64,000 nucleotides of DNA from CAMPKL01 sp963805925 (GTDB taxonomy: Bacteria; Acidobacteriota; Terriglobia; Bryobacterales; UBA6623), in contig CAWDWB010000008.1 of NCBI GenBank assembly GCA_963805925.1, positions 1 to 64,000 of the forward strand. The letters are read 5' to 3'. The notes under the pieces are model-generated. The model did no database searches. It had not been told where the DNA came from and saw nothing but the letters and a program-made list of their open reading frames with translations. The translations under genes were made by a program, and so were the position numbers. Shown here piece by piece: positions 55,443-64,000 of this stretch. The stretch's first letter is position 1, and each line of letters starts with the position of its first letter.

Positions 55443-57245
55443 GGGCTCTTCCGCAATTTTGGTGCAGGGCGGCGGCATGTGATGGGCTAGAACATTATGA
55501 TCAACGAATGTTTTAGCCTGATCTGTGGGACGCGGTGCGAAGCTCCGGCGGAGCGTGCTTCCGGATCCTGGCCAGTTGCGACTTGAGCGGATCGCACGCG
55601 AAGGGGGAGCGATGATCGTGACCGTCGCCGCTTGCGCCTACGCCGCCGTTTGCCCGTTATGCCGGCGATCCTCTCGATCTGTTCATAGTCGGTATGAGCG
55701 CAGGCTTCGCGATCTGCCCTCGCATGGCGTGGCGGTGCAACTGAAGCTGCGGGTCCGACGGTTTCGCTGCCGCACCGCCGGATGTCCCCGCAAGATTTTC
55801 GTCGAGCGGCTTCCCCGCGTCGCGTTGCCCTATGGGCGACAGACCGCGCGGTTTTCCGAGACCCTGCGCATTCTCGGCTACGCGCTTGGAGGCGAGGCCG
55901 GCGCTGAGTTAGCCCAGCGCCTCGGCATCGAGGCCAGTCCCGACACCATCCTGCGACGTCTGAAGACAGAAGGCGCAGCGAGTTCCGCCGTGCGCGCCGT
56001 CGGCGTCGACGATTGGGCCTGGCGCAAAGGACATCGCTACGGCACGATCCTGATCGATCTGGAGAAGCGCTGCGTCATCGACCTGCTGCCGGATCGCTCG
56101 GGGGCCGGCTTCCGAGAGTGGCTCGAAGGGCATGCGGAGGTGCGCATCGTCAGCCGCGACCGCGCCGGAGTCTACGCCCAGGCATGCAGGCAAGGGGCTC
56201 CCGCTGCCGTGCAAGTCGCCGATCGTTTCCACTTGATCATGAATCTGACGGCGGCCGTCGAAAAGGCGCTCCAACCGCGTAGTCGCCAGTTGCGCTATCA
56301 GTCAGGCTTCGAGGAGAGCGGCTTCAGGGAGAACGGGCGAGGGAGCGATCGCGCCGGAGAGAACGACAGTTTCTCCGCCGAGCAAGGTTCATCCGAGCGG
56401 CGCGCCGCTCCAAGCCGCTCGAAGCAACTAGCCGAGCAACGCCGCCGGCGCAGGCTCGAGCGCTATGAACAGGCGGTCGAGCTCAACCGCCATGGGTTTT
56501 CCCAGAAGGCCATCGCTTCACAGCTCGGCCTGGATCGCAAGACCGTGCGGCGCTGGCTGCGCTCCGACGGCTTTCCGGAACGCAAGACAGCCGAGCGTCC
56601 TTCTCGGCTGACTCGTTTTCAACCGTACCTGGAAAGGCGTTGGCGGGAAGATGGTCACAACGGAGCGCAGCTGTGGCGCGAAATCCAGCGGCAAGGCTAC
56701 CGGGGCGGCCGAGGCATGGTGGCTCAGCTCGTCGCCAAGTGGCGCCGAGAGGGCATCCAAGCAGCGCCAAAAAGCTTGACGACGGCTGCCGCCAAGACGA
56801 TGTCGCCGCGGCGGGCTGCCATCCTCGTCACGCGCCGGGCGGAGTCTTTGAGACCGGAGGAGGAGCGCCTGATTGTCAATCTGTCGGAATCGTGCCCCGA
56901 TCTGCTTCGCGTGCGCGCGATGGCGGAAGGCTTTCGCACCGCCCTCGAGAGCGGACAGCCGCCATTGCTCAAGGCCTGGATGAAGGACGTCCAAAACGAT
57001 GCGTTCCCCTCCATCGCACGATTCGCCGGAGGATTGAATCGAGACTGGTCAGCCGTTGAAGCCGCCGTCACGCTGCCCTGGAGCAACGGTCCCGTCGAGG
57101 GACACGTGAACCGCCTCAAGCTCATCAAACGCCAGATGTACGGTCGCGCCGGGTTCGAATTGCTGCGATCGCGCGTGCTGCCTTACCGACCTGTTTTTCT
57201 TCCCGCCCGCGCTCCCTGACCTGCACCAAAATTGCGGAAGAGCCC
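55443..57245 (+). mobile_element. ISL3-family element with perfect 26-bp inverted repeats
   Basis: 55443-55468 and 57220-57245 are exact inverted complements (start GGGCTCTTCCGCAATTTTGG). No 8-bp target duplication is visible (flanks TCTGAACT and AAATGAAG). Confidence 0.9.
55525..57219 (+). CDS. ISL3-family transposase
   Basis: The 564-residue protein starts LPDPGQLRLERIAREGG, then a zinc finger (CPLCRRSSRSVHSRYERRL, RFRCRTAGCPRKIFVE) typical of ISL3. Catalytic Asp in AVGVDDWAWRKGHRYGTIL, second Asp in EVRIVSRDRAGVYAQA, Glu in LPWSNGPVEGHVNRLKLIKR. An extra helix-turn-helix insert (GFSQKAIASQLGLDRKTV) lies in the middle, as in longer ISL3 members. It appears intact. The frame starts at 55525; conserved residues from LPDP onward argue against the later ATG at 55612. 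Confidence 0.93.
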   Translation: MGRGAKLRRSVLPDPGQLRLERIAREGGAMIVTVAACAYAAVCPLCRRSSRSVHSRYERRLRDLPSHGVAVQLKLRVRRFRCRTAGCPRKIFVERLPRVALPYGRQTARFSETLRILGYALGGEAGAELAQRLGIEASPDTILRRLKTEGAASSAVRAVGVDDWAWRKGHRYGTILIDLEKRCVIDLLPDRSGAGFREWLEGHAEVRIVSRDRAGVYAQACRQGAPAAVQVADRFHLIMNLTAAVEKALQPRSRQLRYQSGFEESGFRENGRGSDRAGENDSFSAEQGSSERRAAPSRSKQLAEQRRRRRLERYEQAVELNRHGFSQKAIASQLGLDRKTVRRWLRSDGFPERKTAERPSRLTRFQPYLERRWREDGHNGAQLWREIQRQGYRGGRGMVAQLVAKWRREGIQAAPKSLTTAAAKTMSPRRAAILVTRRAESLRPEEERLIVNLSESCPDLLRVRAMAEGFRTALESGQPPLLKAWMKDVQNDAFPSIARFAGGLNRDWSAVEAAVTLPWSNGPVEGHVNRLKLIKRQMYGRAGFELLRSRVLPYRPVFLPARAP

Positions 57246-57272
57246 AAATGAAGTTGCCAAAAGCAGACGTCG

Positions 57273-58367
57273 ATGCGTGGAGCCGATCAACAGCCGGACG
57301 CCCTATTCAGTTATGTGTCGCCGGAGCAGCGCGTGCCGGAGGAACATCCGCTGCGGCCGATCCGCGCGATGGCCAACGCCGCCCTGCGGAAACTCTCGCC
57401 GCGATTCGCTAAGCTCTACGCCTGCTCCGGCCGCCCGTCGATCGCCCCTGAGAAGCTCCTGCGGGCGCTGCTGCTGCAAGTGCTCTACAGCGTGCGCAGC
57501 GAGCGCATGCTGATGGAGCAGCTCGACTACAACCTGCTGTTCCGTTGGTTCGTGGGGCTCGGCATGGACGATCCGGTGTGGGATCCGACGACGTTCACCA
57601 AGAACCGCGATCGGCTGCTCGAGGGCGACATCGCGCAGGCCTTCTTCGCCGCGGTCGTCGCCCAGATCCAGGGCAAGAAACTGCTCTCGGACGAGCACTT
57701 CTCCGTCGACGGCACGCTGCTCGAAGCGTGGGCGTCGCAGAAGAGCTTCCGGCGCAAAGACGGCCGCGAGAACGATTCCTCAGACGACGATCCGGGTAAC
57801 CCGACGGTCGATTTCCACGGCGAAAAGCGCACCAACCAAACGCACTGTTCGAGGACCGATGCCGACGCCCTGTTGGCTAAAAAGGGCAAAGGCAAAGAGG
57901 CGAAGTTGAGTTACGCGGCGCACGTGCTGATCGAAAACCGCAACGGCATCATCGTCGAGACGGCGCTGACGCCGGCGCACGGACGAGCGGAAGAGGACGC
58001 GGCGCTGCTGATGATCGAGCGGCTGCGGGGCGCGCGGCGCATCACCCTAGGCGGCGACAAAGGTTACGACGACGGCAAGCTGATCGCGGAGCTAAGACGC
58101 ATGGGCGTGACGCCGCACGTGGCGCAGAATCTCAAGCAACCGGGCGGCAGCGCGATCGACAGCCGTACGACCCGACACGCCGGCTATCGGGTATCGCAAC
58201 GCAAACGCAAACGGGTCGAGGAAGTGTTCGGCTGGATGAAGACAGTGGGCTTGCTGCGCAAGCTGCGCCATCGCGGACACGACAAAGTAGGTTGGATGTT
58301 CACCTTCGCGGCGGCGGCGTACAACCTGGTGCGGATGAGAACGCTGCTGACGGCGGAGGCGACGTAG
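57273..58367 (+). CDS. IS5-family transposase
   Basis: The 364-residue DDE enzyme: LFSYVSPEQRVPEEHPLRPI, LLRALLLQVLYSVRSERMLM, FSVDGTLLEAWASQKSFR (first Asp), ITLGGDKGYDDGKLIAELRR (second Asp), then YRVSQRKRKRVEEVFGWMKT (Glu) and KLRHRGHDKVGWMFTFAAAA. All catalytic residues are present. Its upstream region was displaced by the ISL3 insertion 28 bp before the ATG, which may have separated it from its promoter. Confidence 0.93.
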   Translation: MRGADQQPDALFSYVSPEQRVPEEHPLRPIRAMANAALRKLSPRFAKLYACSGRPSIAPEKLLRALLLQVLYSVRSERMLMEQLDYNLLFRWFVGLGMDDPVWDPTTFTKNRDRLLEGDIAQAFFAAVVAQIQGKKLLSDEHFSVDGTLLEAWASQKSFRRKDGRENDSSDDDPGNPTVDFHGEKRTNQTHCSRTDADALLAKKGKGKEAKLSYAAHVLIENRNGIIVETALTPAHGRAEEDAALLMIERLRGARRITLGGDKGYDDGKLIAELRRMGVTPHVAQNLKQPGGSAIDSRTTRHAGYRVSQRKRKRVEEVFGWMKTVGLLRKLRHRGHDKVGWMFTFAAAAYNLVRMRTLLTAEAT

Positions 58368-58506
58368 GAGCGGTGCGTCCGAGAGCAAAGATCGAGTTGA
58401 AACGGCCTGCTAAAGGCCGGCGGAAGACCTCGAATGCTCTCCGCTGGTCGCCGAAAACAGACTTCTAACTCCGATTTGGACCTGCGGCCGTGCTTGCGGC
58501 TGTGAA

Positions 58507-60036
58507 TTTCAGCAGCCTGCTGATATGGTGTGACCTGTCAAGTTCGGGGCCAACGCCACCGCCCGGAGAGGCGGCCTTGCCTTCTCCGCCGGGTTTGGAC
58601 TCGATGGAAAGAGCGGTGAATCGGCCCGGCTCGAAACGACGGTTGATCACTCTGATATCCGCGGTTTGGTTACCGCCTGAGAAGTCTTCGTCGTGGAGCT
58701 GCCTCACTCTAGAGTCGAAGATCGCCGCTTTCGCAGACGCTTCCTAGCAGGCTCGAGGGTTCTCCCCGCGGCCTTGCCTGTCCACCGCTCTTTCCGTTTT
58801 CCCGCGGTGGACCTTAAGCCGCCGCGGGAAACTTGTCGGCTCGCTGCACTTCGCGCACGATGGCCCAGATGAACCCGCACAACTCACGGGCGACCGCAGC
58901 AACAACTTTCGAGCCGTTGAGGCCGCGCGCCTCGAGCCGCCGATACTTGTCGCACAAGCGCAGCTGCGCGTCCCAGGCGATGGCTTGCACCGCCTCCGAA
59001 GCGCGTTCGGCTCGGCGCTGAATCCGCGCCGTCTTGCGGGCTGGAAAACGGTAGCCCCAGGCGCACTCGACCAAGATCCGCCGGGCGTGGCTGTTGCCGG
59101 TCTTGGTCAGGCCTCCTTGCCGCCGCTGGGCGCCGCTCGAGCTTTCGCTCGGCACGAGACCGACGTAACTCATCAGCTGTCGCGGATGATCGAAGCGGCT
59201 GATGTCGTCGAGCTCGGCCAGCAGTGTCGCCGCCGCCGTCTGATCCACGCCGCGTAGCGCGGTCAAAGCCTGCGCAGCCTCTCCCAAACTCCAACCCTCG
59301 ACTGCCCGCTGCAGCTGACTCTCGAGTAAAGCCGTCCGACGCTGCGCCTGTCGCACCGCCTCCACGTACTCCTCGAGCACGATCTGCTGTTGCGGAGTCT
59401 CAAAACGCTGGCTCTCCAGCCAGCGCCAATAGGCTTGCGTCCAAGGCTGTTTGCCGGTGTAAGTCCTCTGATGGCGCAGCAAGAAGCCGCTGAGTCGTTG
59501 GCGCAGTTGCCGGTCAACGGTCTTCATGTCCTCCCGGGCTCGGCTGAGGTCCCGCATCGCTTCCTGGTCACGACCGGGAACCCAGACGGCGGTCAGCTCG
59601 CCCGCCCGATCCAGCCGCGCCAAGCTCACCGCGTCACGCCGGTCGGTCTTGATCCGCTCGCCCGGCTTGCGCGGTATCAGCGCCGGCGCTGCCACCACGC
59701 AGGCCGCCCCTGCCGCCACGATCTGACGGTAGAGACCGTACCCGCAAGGTCCCGCTTCATAGCAGAACCGCAACCGCTCCCCGTGGGAGCTCATCCGCTT
59801 CAAGAGGGCTCCGACGGCTGCTGCCCCGTTGGGGATCTCCCCTTGGTAGCGCACGCTTCCGCCCTCTCCGTCGGCGACCGCCACCGCGATCGTCTCTTTG
59901 TGAACGTCCAATCCGATGTACTTGCTAAACTCCGCCATGACCTGTCCTCCTCGATGCGGCTCTGCGCATCTGTGGCTTCGCCTGAAGCGTAATCCGCGAC
60001 AGACGCGGTTGGACAGGTCACTCCATATTCTCTAGG
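58507..60036 (-). mobile_element. IS110 family, IS1111-like element, right copy (inverted)
   Basis: Inverted copy of 53831-55360; both outer ends share CCTAGAGAATATGGAG. The transposase stop is TAA instead of TGA. It truncates the membrane-protein gene starting at 60134. Confidence 0.9.
58814..59938 (-). CDS. IS110-family DEDD transposase (IS1111 group), right copy
   Basis: Protein identical to the left copy (374 residues), with the same DEDD and Ser domains, in opposite orientation. Two intact copies with one silent difference noticed show recent duplication, and also show that this part of the sequence is accurate. Confidence 0.95.
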   Translation of the reverse strand: MAEFSKYIGLDVHKETIAVAVADGEGGSVRYQGEIPNGAAAVGALLKRMSSHGERLRFCYEAGPCGYGLYRQIVAAGAACVVAAPALIPRKPGERIKTDRRDAVSLARLDRAGELTAVWVPGRDQEAMRDLSRAREDMKTVDRQLRQRLSGFLLRHQRTYTGKQPWTQAYWRWLESQRFETPQQQIVLEEYVEAVRQAQRRTALLESQLQRAVEGWSLGEAAQALTALRGVDQTAAATLLAELDDISRFDHPRQLMSYVGLVPSESSSGAQRRQGGLTKTGNSHARRILVECAWGYRFPARKTARIQRRAERASEAVQAIAWDAQLRLCDKYRRLEARGLNGSKVVAAVARELCGFIWAIVREVQRADKFPAAA

Positions 60037-60134
60037 GAGACCCCCAAGCCAATCTGATGCAGGGCGGCTCCGATAGCGGCGCCGATCGCTATTACCATAA
60101 CGATGCTCGTTCCTGGCGCGACGGCTTTTTCCAT
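60037..60134 (-). pseudogene. Small membrane protein, 3' end removed by IS insertion
   Basis: ATG at 60134 reads EKAVAPGTSIVMVIAIGAA and IGAALHQIGLGVSL, a glycine-rich membrane helix, then runs into the right IS1111-like copy. No continuation is found on the far side at 53830. 60135-60398 holds no gene. Confidence 0.5.
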
Positions 60135-60398
60135 CGTGGGATTATAACCGGCAAAGGGGACGCGGCAAAGGGCCCGAGCCCGCGGAGTTGTAGGACTCGG
60201 CTACCGGCGGCGCCGGTCGGACTGGATCTTTCCGGCAGCAGGGCAGTTAGGCGGCAGCGAAGTCTTCCGCCGCCCGCGCGAGCTTTGCCGCTGATCCGAT
60301 TCAGCCGTTCGAGCGCGGACTGCTGTCTCGCGCAGGCGGCGCCGCCCTTAAACTCGCTATTTCAAAGGCTTACGGCCTCTTATCCAACTTTGATGAAG

Positions 60399-61013
60399 CT
60401 AGAAATGACATTGCGTGCAGGCGCTCTCCACCGACATTTTCAAATGTTTTGCCTCGGTCGAACCGTGCGGCATGTGGCACATTGCGCAACTGTATAGTAC
60501 ACCTCGCTCATGCGTATGCACCTTCGCAAATCCGCCTTCATCGTGACACTGAAAGCAGTTCGAAGCGATGCTTCCGCCTACGAAGTCCCACTTCCCGTCC
60601 CGCACTTCATGACACGTGGTGCAAGGCGCACCCAGAGCAGGCGGCGGATGCGCGCGGAACGGCTTCCACTCCTCACCGAGCTGCGCTGCCGCGGACGGGT
60701 CGCCCGCAAAAAACGCCACGCGCTCCTCAACGTCCCCATCGCGGAGCAGCAACTCATGGAGCCCCGCCGAAGGGCTAATCGTCGCTGCCAGAGCCAGTGG
60801 TCCCGGCCGCTCCATTTCGAGAGCGTTACCATCCACCAGCATCACCGCCGAAGAAGAACCTCGAGCCACGACGTTTAGCGGCCCCGGCTCAACGATAGCG
60901 TTGGGCGTCGGTCGAAAAATGTGAGCAGGCGAGTCTGACTGAGCTCCCCCTGGGAGCCCAGTCAGCAAGGCTACGGCCAGAATTTGAATCGAAAACCGAA
61001 TACTCCAGCCCAT
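60399..61013 (-). CDS. Secreted tetraheme c-type cytochrome (doubled CXXCH type)
   Basis: Signal peptide SIQILAVALLTGLPGGAQS, then a beta domain (ALEMERPGPLALAATISPSA) and four heme motifs: CTTCH, CFQCH, CAMCH and CTQCH, spaced as in doubled-CXXCH proteins. The product (204 residues) is probably a periplasmic electron carrier. It starts 2 bp after the hydroxy-acid dehydrogenase gene, so the two are almost surely co-transcribed. Confidence 0.9.
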   Translation of the reverse strand: MGWSIRFSIQILAVALLTGLPGGAQSDSPAHIFRPTPNAIVEPGPLNVVARGSSSAVMLVDGNALEMERPGPLALAATISPSAGLHELLLRDGDVEERVAFFAGDPSAAAQLGEEWKPFRAHPPPALGAPCTTCHEVRDGKWDFVGGSIASNCFQCHDEGGFAKVHTHERGVLYSCAMCHMPHGSTEAKHLKMSVESACTQCHF

Positions 61014-61015
61014 TC

Positions 61016-62212
61016 TTACGACCGAATGCGTACCAGAGAACGATCAATCTCTCTCAAGCTTCCGACGCCGCACAAGCCCATGTTGTTGACGAGCTCAGAG
61101 CGAAGAATCTGCAGCACCCGTTCAACGCCCGGCCCGCCGAATGCCGACAATCCATAAGCATACGGTCTGCCGATCAGAACCGCCTTAGCGCCCAGAGCGA
61201 GGGCCTTGATCACGTCGGTTCCACGGCGAATGCCGCCATCCAACATTACCGGGATTCTGCCGGCTGCACCTTCAACAACTTCGGGCAACGCTTCGATCGT
61301 GCCGCCCACTTGATCCAACTGGCGACCGCCGTGATTCGAGACGATGACTCCCTTCGCACCCGCCGCGATCGCCTGCTCCGTTGCTTCTTTGGTGAGGATG
61401 CCCTTGATGACGACGGGCAATTTGGTCAGCGATACCAGTTCCCTGACGTCGTCCCACGTTGGCGTCGGAGGGTGATTCGCATCCAACTGCCAGTTCGCTA
61501 GATGTTCTCGTTCCGGATGAGCCGTCCTGGGTAAGCGGCCCAAGGCATCTCGCTCCGGCACTCCCGGACCGCACCAACTTCTGTCGAAATAGTTGCGCCA
61601 GTTTTGATATTTATGAGGATAGAAAAAGATGTCGATGGTGAAAACGATGGCCGAGGCGCCTTGGTCTTCGGCCCGCATGACCATCGCCTTGCTCGATTCC
61701 GTATTCCCTAAACGAGTGGTCAGATAAAAATTGGCCGGTCCCTTGCCCTTCGATGTCAATTCCGAAATTCCGGCGCTCACCATCAGTGCTTTCTGGTTGG
61801 CGGCGGCTTCGGCGCTTACGATCTCGCCATCGGGCCAAAAGCAGGTCTTGCCTCCAACCGGATCCAGCATGATCGGGTAGTCCAGTTTGAGTCCGAACAA
61901 CTTGAGGGACGTGTCGATATTACCGACGCCCGTCAGCACCTTTGGGCGGAGAATGATGTTTTTGTAGCCGGCCAAATTGTCGTGAAGCGCAGCCTCCTCC
62001 TCAGCGCCGCCTTCCAGGTAATCCCAGGCCGCCGGATCAAGGTTCCTGCGAGCTAGCTCCCCGAACTCCATGACGTTGACCGGCTTGAGCAACGCGTCAT
62101 CTGTCGGAAGGTCGGATACATTCGTACCCACCTGCTGCGCGCCTAACACCTGCTGCGCCCCATAGAGAGCTATAAGGCGCTCTATGGCCGAACGCCTGCT
62201 AACTTTCATCAT
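61016..62212 (-). CDS. FMN-dependent alpha-hydroxy-acid dehydrogenase/oxidase
   Basis: The 398-residue TIM-barrel enzyme keeps the family marks: AAWDYLEGGAEEEAALHDNL (Tyr), PIMLDPVGGKTCF, VVIKGILTKEA (Lys), SNHGGRQLD (active-site His and Arg) and LDGGIRRGTDVIKALALGAK (FMN phosphate). It oxidises L-2-hydroxy acids such as lactate. The N-terminus has SRRSAIERL, a partial twin-arginine motif, but the hydrophobic stretch is short, so export is uncertain. Coupling to the downstream tetraheme cytochrome would make it a dehydrogenase rather than an oxygen-using oxidase; that is inference. Confidence 0.92.
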   Translation of the reverse strand: MMKVSRRSAIERLIALYGAQQVLGAQQVGTNVSDLPTDDALLKPVNVMEFGELARRNLDPAAWDYLEGGAEEEAALHDNLAGYKNIILRPKVLTGVGNIDTSLKLFGLKLDYPIMLDPVGGKTCFWPDGEIVSAEAAANQKALMVSAGISELTSKGKGPANFYLTTRLGNTESSKAMVMRAEDQGASAIVFTIDIFFYPHKYQNWRNYFDRSWCGPGVPERDALGRLPRTAHPEREHLANWQLDANHPPTPTWDDVRELVSLTKLPVVIKGILTKEATEQAIAAGAKGVIVSNHGGRQLDQVGGTIEALPEVVEGAAGRIPVMLDGGIRRGTDVIKALALGAKAVLIGRPYAYGLSAFGGPGVERVLQILRSELVNNMGLCGVGSLREIDRSLVRIRS

Positions 62213-62465
62213 CCTCGATCTCCTTCTGTTCCTGCGCGGGACCCTTCTCGTTGACCTGGCTCAACACAGATTCCAAGCAGAGCCCTTCTTCGGCGAGCTG
62301 ATAAATCTCTCCGAATGGCCCAAAATGAAGGCGAAATCGCGACTTTCGTACTCCCGGAAACTCATCCTCACCGCCCTCCTCTTCACACTTAGACCTTTGT
62401 GACCTGTTGAAAGGCCGCCACGCGGATTCGCCCCGGCGGGGCCTGTCATCGTTCTACACTTCGGT

Positions 62466-64000
62466 CTAGTAGGTAATCCGGAGCATGAACTCCGTCTGCC
62501 GAGGCAGGTTGGCCGTATTGTTAATCGTGCCAAACCCTACATTTCCGAGAGTCGTGTTAGGCCCGCTGAAAACCGGATGGTTCAGGAGGTTGTACGAAGC
62601 AACGCGGAATTCAACCTGCGCGGTATCGCCGATTTTCACTTTCTTCGCAAGCGTCAGATTGAAATTGTTCATCCCCGGGGTGCGCAAAGAACTGATCCGG
62701 GGCGACAGATTGCCAAACGTGAAGTTGGCAGGCTGCGCGAACGCATCCTCGTTGAAGTAGCGGTCGAGGCGATCTCCGATGCCGCCGGATATACCCTTTT
62801 GAGGATCGCCGGCGGCGTTCGGTCTTTGAGCCCCTTCACCGACGCCGAAGATCGTCGACGGAGACGTCGAAAAGCCCAGAGGGAAGCCTGATTGGAAAGT
62901 ATTGAACATCGAAATCTGCCAGCCCCCCACAAACGCGTCAGTCACCCCATTTAGGCCGTTCAAATACTTTCGACCTCTGCCGAATGGCATTTCATAGGCA
63001 AACGTCGTAGTAAGCCGATGAGTGGCGTCGAATGAACTGATTGACCTCTCAGCCTGGCGGTCGTAGTTGTTTTGCGGCGAGAAAATATCACCCATATTCT
63101 TAGACCACGTGTAAGAAACTAACGCGGTTAGGCCACTCGCCATGCGCTTTTGATACTTCGCCTGCAGGGCGTGGTAGGCGCTATTCCCATACGCGGGCGA
63201 ATCGCGAAGTATATCTAAGAACTGAGGAAACGGCCGTAAGAGTTGCTTCCGTTGCACCTTCAGGCCAGCGAGCGCTCCCGATTCGATAAGCCCAAAGAAC
63301 GGATTGTCAACGCTTTCGTTCAAGGCTGCTCCCATCGTCAAGTACTGCGGCGGCAGTTGGTTGATGTTTTCCCGGAAGCCCGTTTGAGCCTGATCCGTAG
63401 CAAGGTCGATGCCGCGACTGCCGACATAAGCCACTTCAATCAGACCTTGTCCCGAAAAGCTGCGTTGGATGTTGAAGGTCCAAGTGTGGAACATCGGGGT
63501 TCGGTCCTGCGGCTCTAGGAATGTGACACTTTGCCCAACTCGGGTCAAGAGCCCTTCGGAGCTGCCGGTAATCGGCAAATGTCCATTGGGGAAGGGGTCC
63601 TGCAATGTGTTCAGCGGGGTAACGCCATCCTGACTGGTTACCCATGGCGTATCCGAGTCGAACCCTGGCGACAGAACACTGCCGATCACGGGAATGTAGT
63701 AGAGAGCGTAGCCGGTCCTCAGAACGAGGTTGTCGCGGAGCCGATACGCGATTCCAATGCGAGGCGCGAAGTTGTTCTTATCCGCATCATAAATCGCGCG
63801 CGGATTTCCGTCGATACCCACGAAAGTTAAGCCGCCCCTGAGGTCCATTCCAGGAACCTGTAGCGGACTGGCGCAGGCGTAGCAGAACTGCCGTGTGGCT
63901 CGGTTGTAGCGTTCCGTACTGGGCGCTTCATAAGAATAACGCAAGCCGAGATTCAAAGTGAGCTTTGAACTGGCTTTGTAATCGTCCTGCACATAGCCCG
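62466..64000 (-). CDS. TonB-dependent receptor, Oar-like, C-terminal part
   Basis: The gene runs in from beyond the right edge (GYVQDDYKASSKLTLNLGLR at the edge). Barrel strands typical of acidobacterial Oar-like receptors follow: FAPRIGIAYRLRDNLVLRTG, MFHTWTFNIQRSFSGQGLIE, GLTALVSYTWSKNMGD, THRLTTTFAYEMPFGRGRKY, and a closing strand TAQVEFRVASYNLLNHPVF ... FMLRITY with the C-terminal aromatic. It is an outer-membrane importer. No promoter is visible; 62213-62465 separates it from the dehydrogenase gene. Confidence 0.92.
   Translation of the reverse strand, partial: GYVQDDYKASSKLTLNLGLRYSYEAPSTERYNRATRQFCYACASPLQVPGMDLRGGLTFVGIDGNPRAIYDADKNNFAPRIGIAYRLRDNLVLRTGYALYYIPVIGSVLSPGFDSDTPWVTSQDGVTPLNTLQDPFPNGHLPITGSSEGLLTRVGQSVTFLEPQDRTPMFHTWTFNIQRSFSGQGLIEVAYVGSRGIDLATDQAQTGFRENINQLPPQYLTMGAALNESVDNPFFGLIESGALAGLKVQRKQLLRPFPQFLDILRDSPAYGNSAYHALQAKYQKRMASGLTALVSYTWSKNMGDIFSPQNNYDRQAERSISSFDATHRLTTTFAYEMPFGRGRKYLNGLNGVTDAFVGGWQISMFNTFQSGFPLGFSTSPSTIFGVGEGAQRPNAAGDPQKGISGGIGDRLDRYFNEDAFAQPANFTFGNLSPRISSLRTPGMNNFNLTLAKKVKIGDTAQVEFRVASYNLLNHPVFSGPNTTLGNVGFGTINNTANLPRQTEFMLRITY

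Larger units (their letters stand above)
55345..58522 (+). mobile_element. IS5-like element split by an ISL3 insertion
   Basis: Both ends show the inverted sequence CAGCAGGCTGCTGAAA (55345-55360 and complement at 58507-58522). The left part is 55345-55442; the transposase and right part are 57246-58522; an ISL3 element separates them. Each end joins an IS1111-like copy. Confidence 0.7.

Noticed and set aside
53831..60036. Composite transposon carrying cargo between inverted IS copies
   Set aside because: The interior holds only other IS elements, and the junctions indicate insertion into IS ends rather than joint movement.
1..64000. Frameshifts as mere sequencing errors
   Set aside because: Long genes (for example 960, 681 and 670 codons) and two IS copies with a single difference are clean, and the broken genes are mostly mobile or redundant; read-level checks could still change single cases.

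Overview
This window looks like a chromosomal accessory region of an Acidobacteriota member (Solibacter/Bryobacterales-like; the order is a guess). GC is about 60%. The lineage call rests on the gene mix: three Ser/Thr kinases with C-terminal TolB-type propeller or TPR parts, two ECF sigma factors of the large acidobacterial type, one winged-helix/TolB/TPR regulator, secreted S9 peptidases and esterases, two HExxH secreted proteases, and an Oar-like TonB receptor. Many genes are broken by frameshifts or single in-frame stops, while long neighbours are intact, so most of this is probably real decay.

Layout. 1-5.0 kb: transposase remnant, a papain-like secreted protein with a carboxypeptidase-regulatory-like domain, and an S9 peptidase remnant. 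5.1-7.7 kb: zinc-ribbon hypothetical protein, excisionase/integrase pair (integrase broken) and attachment site att1. 8.3-16.2 kb: esterase, S9 peptidase and alpha/beta hydrolase, all leftward, then a junkyard of fused fragments (IS1380, NmrA-type reductase, penicillin acylase). 16.2-20.4 kb: remnant of a conjugative module with a large palindrome and a VirD4/TraG-like ATPase, then an intact excisionase/integrase pair and att2. 20.5-27.1 kb: two near-duplicate serine recombinases, each just after an att site (att2, att3), bracketing an acetyltransferase, a regulator and a hydrolase lacking its nucleophile. 27.1-46 kb: signalling and secretion region (kinases, sigma factors, sulfotransferase, glycosyltransferase, metzincin-like protease), an IS256 element, three unusual 9-nt-period inverted repeat arrays at 42.9-43.6 kb, and a second secreted metalloprotease. 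45.5-50.4 kb: sigma factor/kinase pair and a TauE/SafE permease. 50.4-60.1 kb: IS graveyard (IS1380, IS630, then an IS5-like element split by ISL3 and capped at both ends by inverted IS1111/IS110 copies). 60.1-64 kb: tetraheme cytochrome, FMN hydroxy-acid oxidase/dehydrogenase and a TonB receptor running off the window.

Main discoveries. (1) att1, att2 and att3 share one architecture: a tRNA 3'-end mimic, exactly 44 nt, an invariant 17-bp core, and on each side a pair of direct repeats with an 11-bp period. att1 and att2 appear to bound a 12.7-kb island that inserted into an older site. (2) Three different inverted arrays, each built from three units of about 9 nt, lie within 650 bp. (3) A conserved promoter-leader module precedes hydrolase genes. 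(4) A 24-bp perfect palindrome arm pair sits in the conjugative remnant. (5) Two IS1111-like copies sit at the two inverted ends of another IS.
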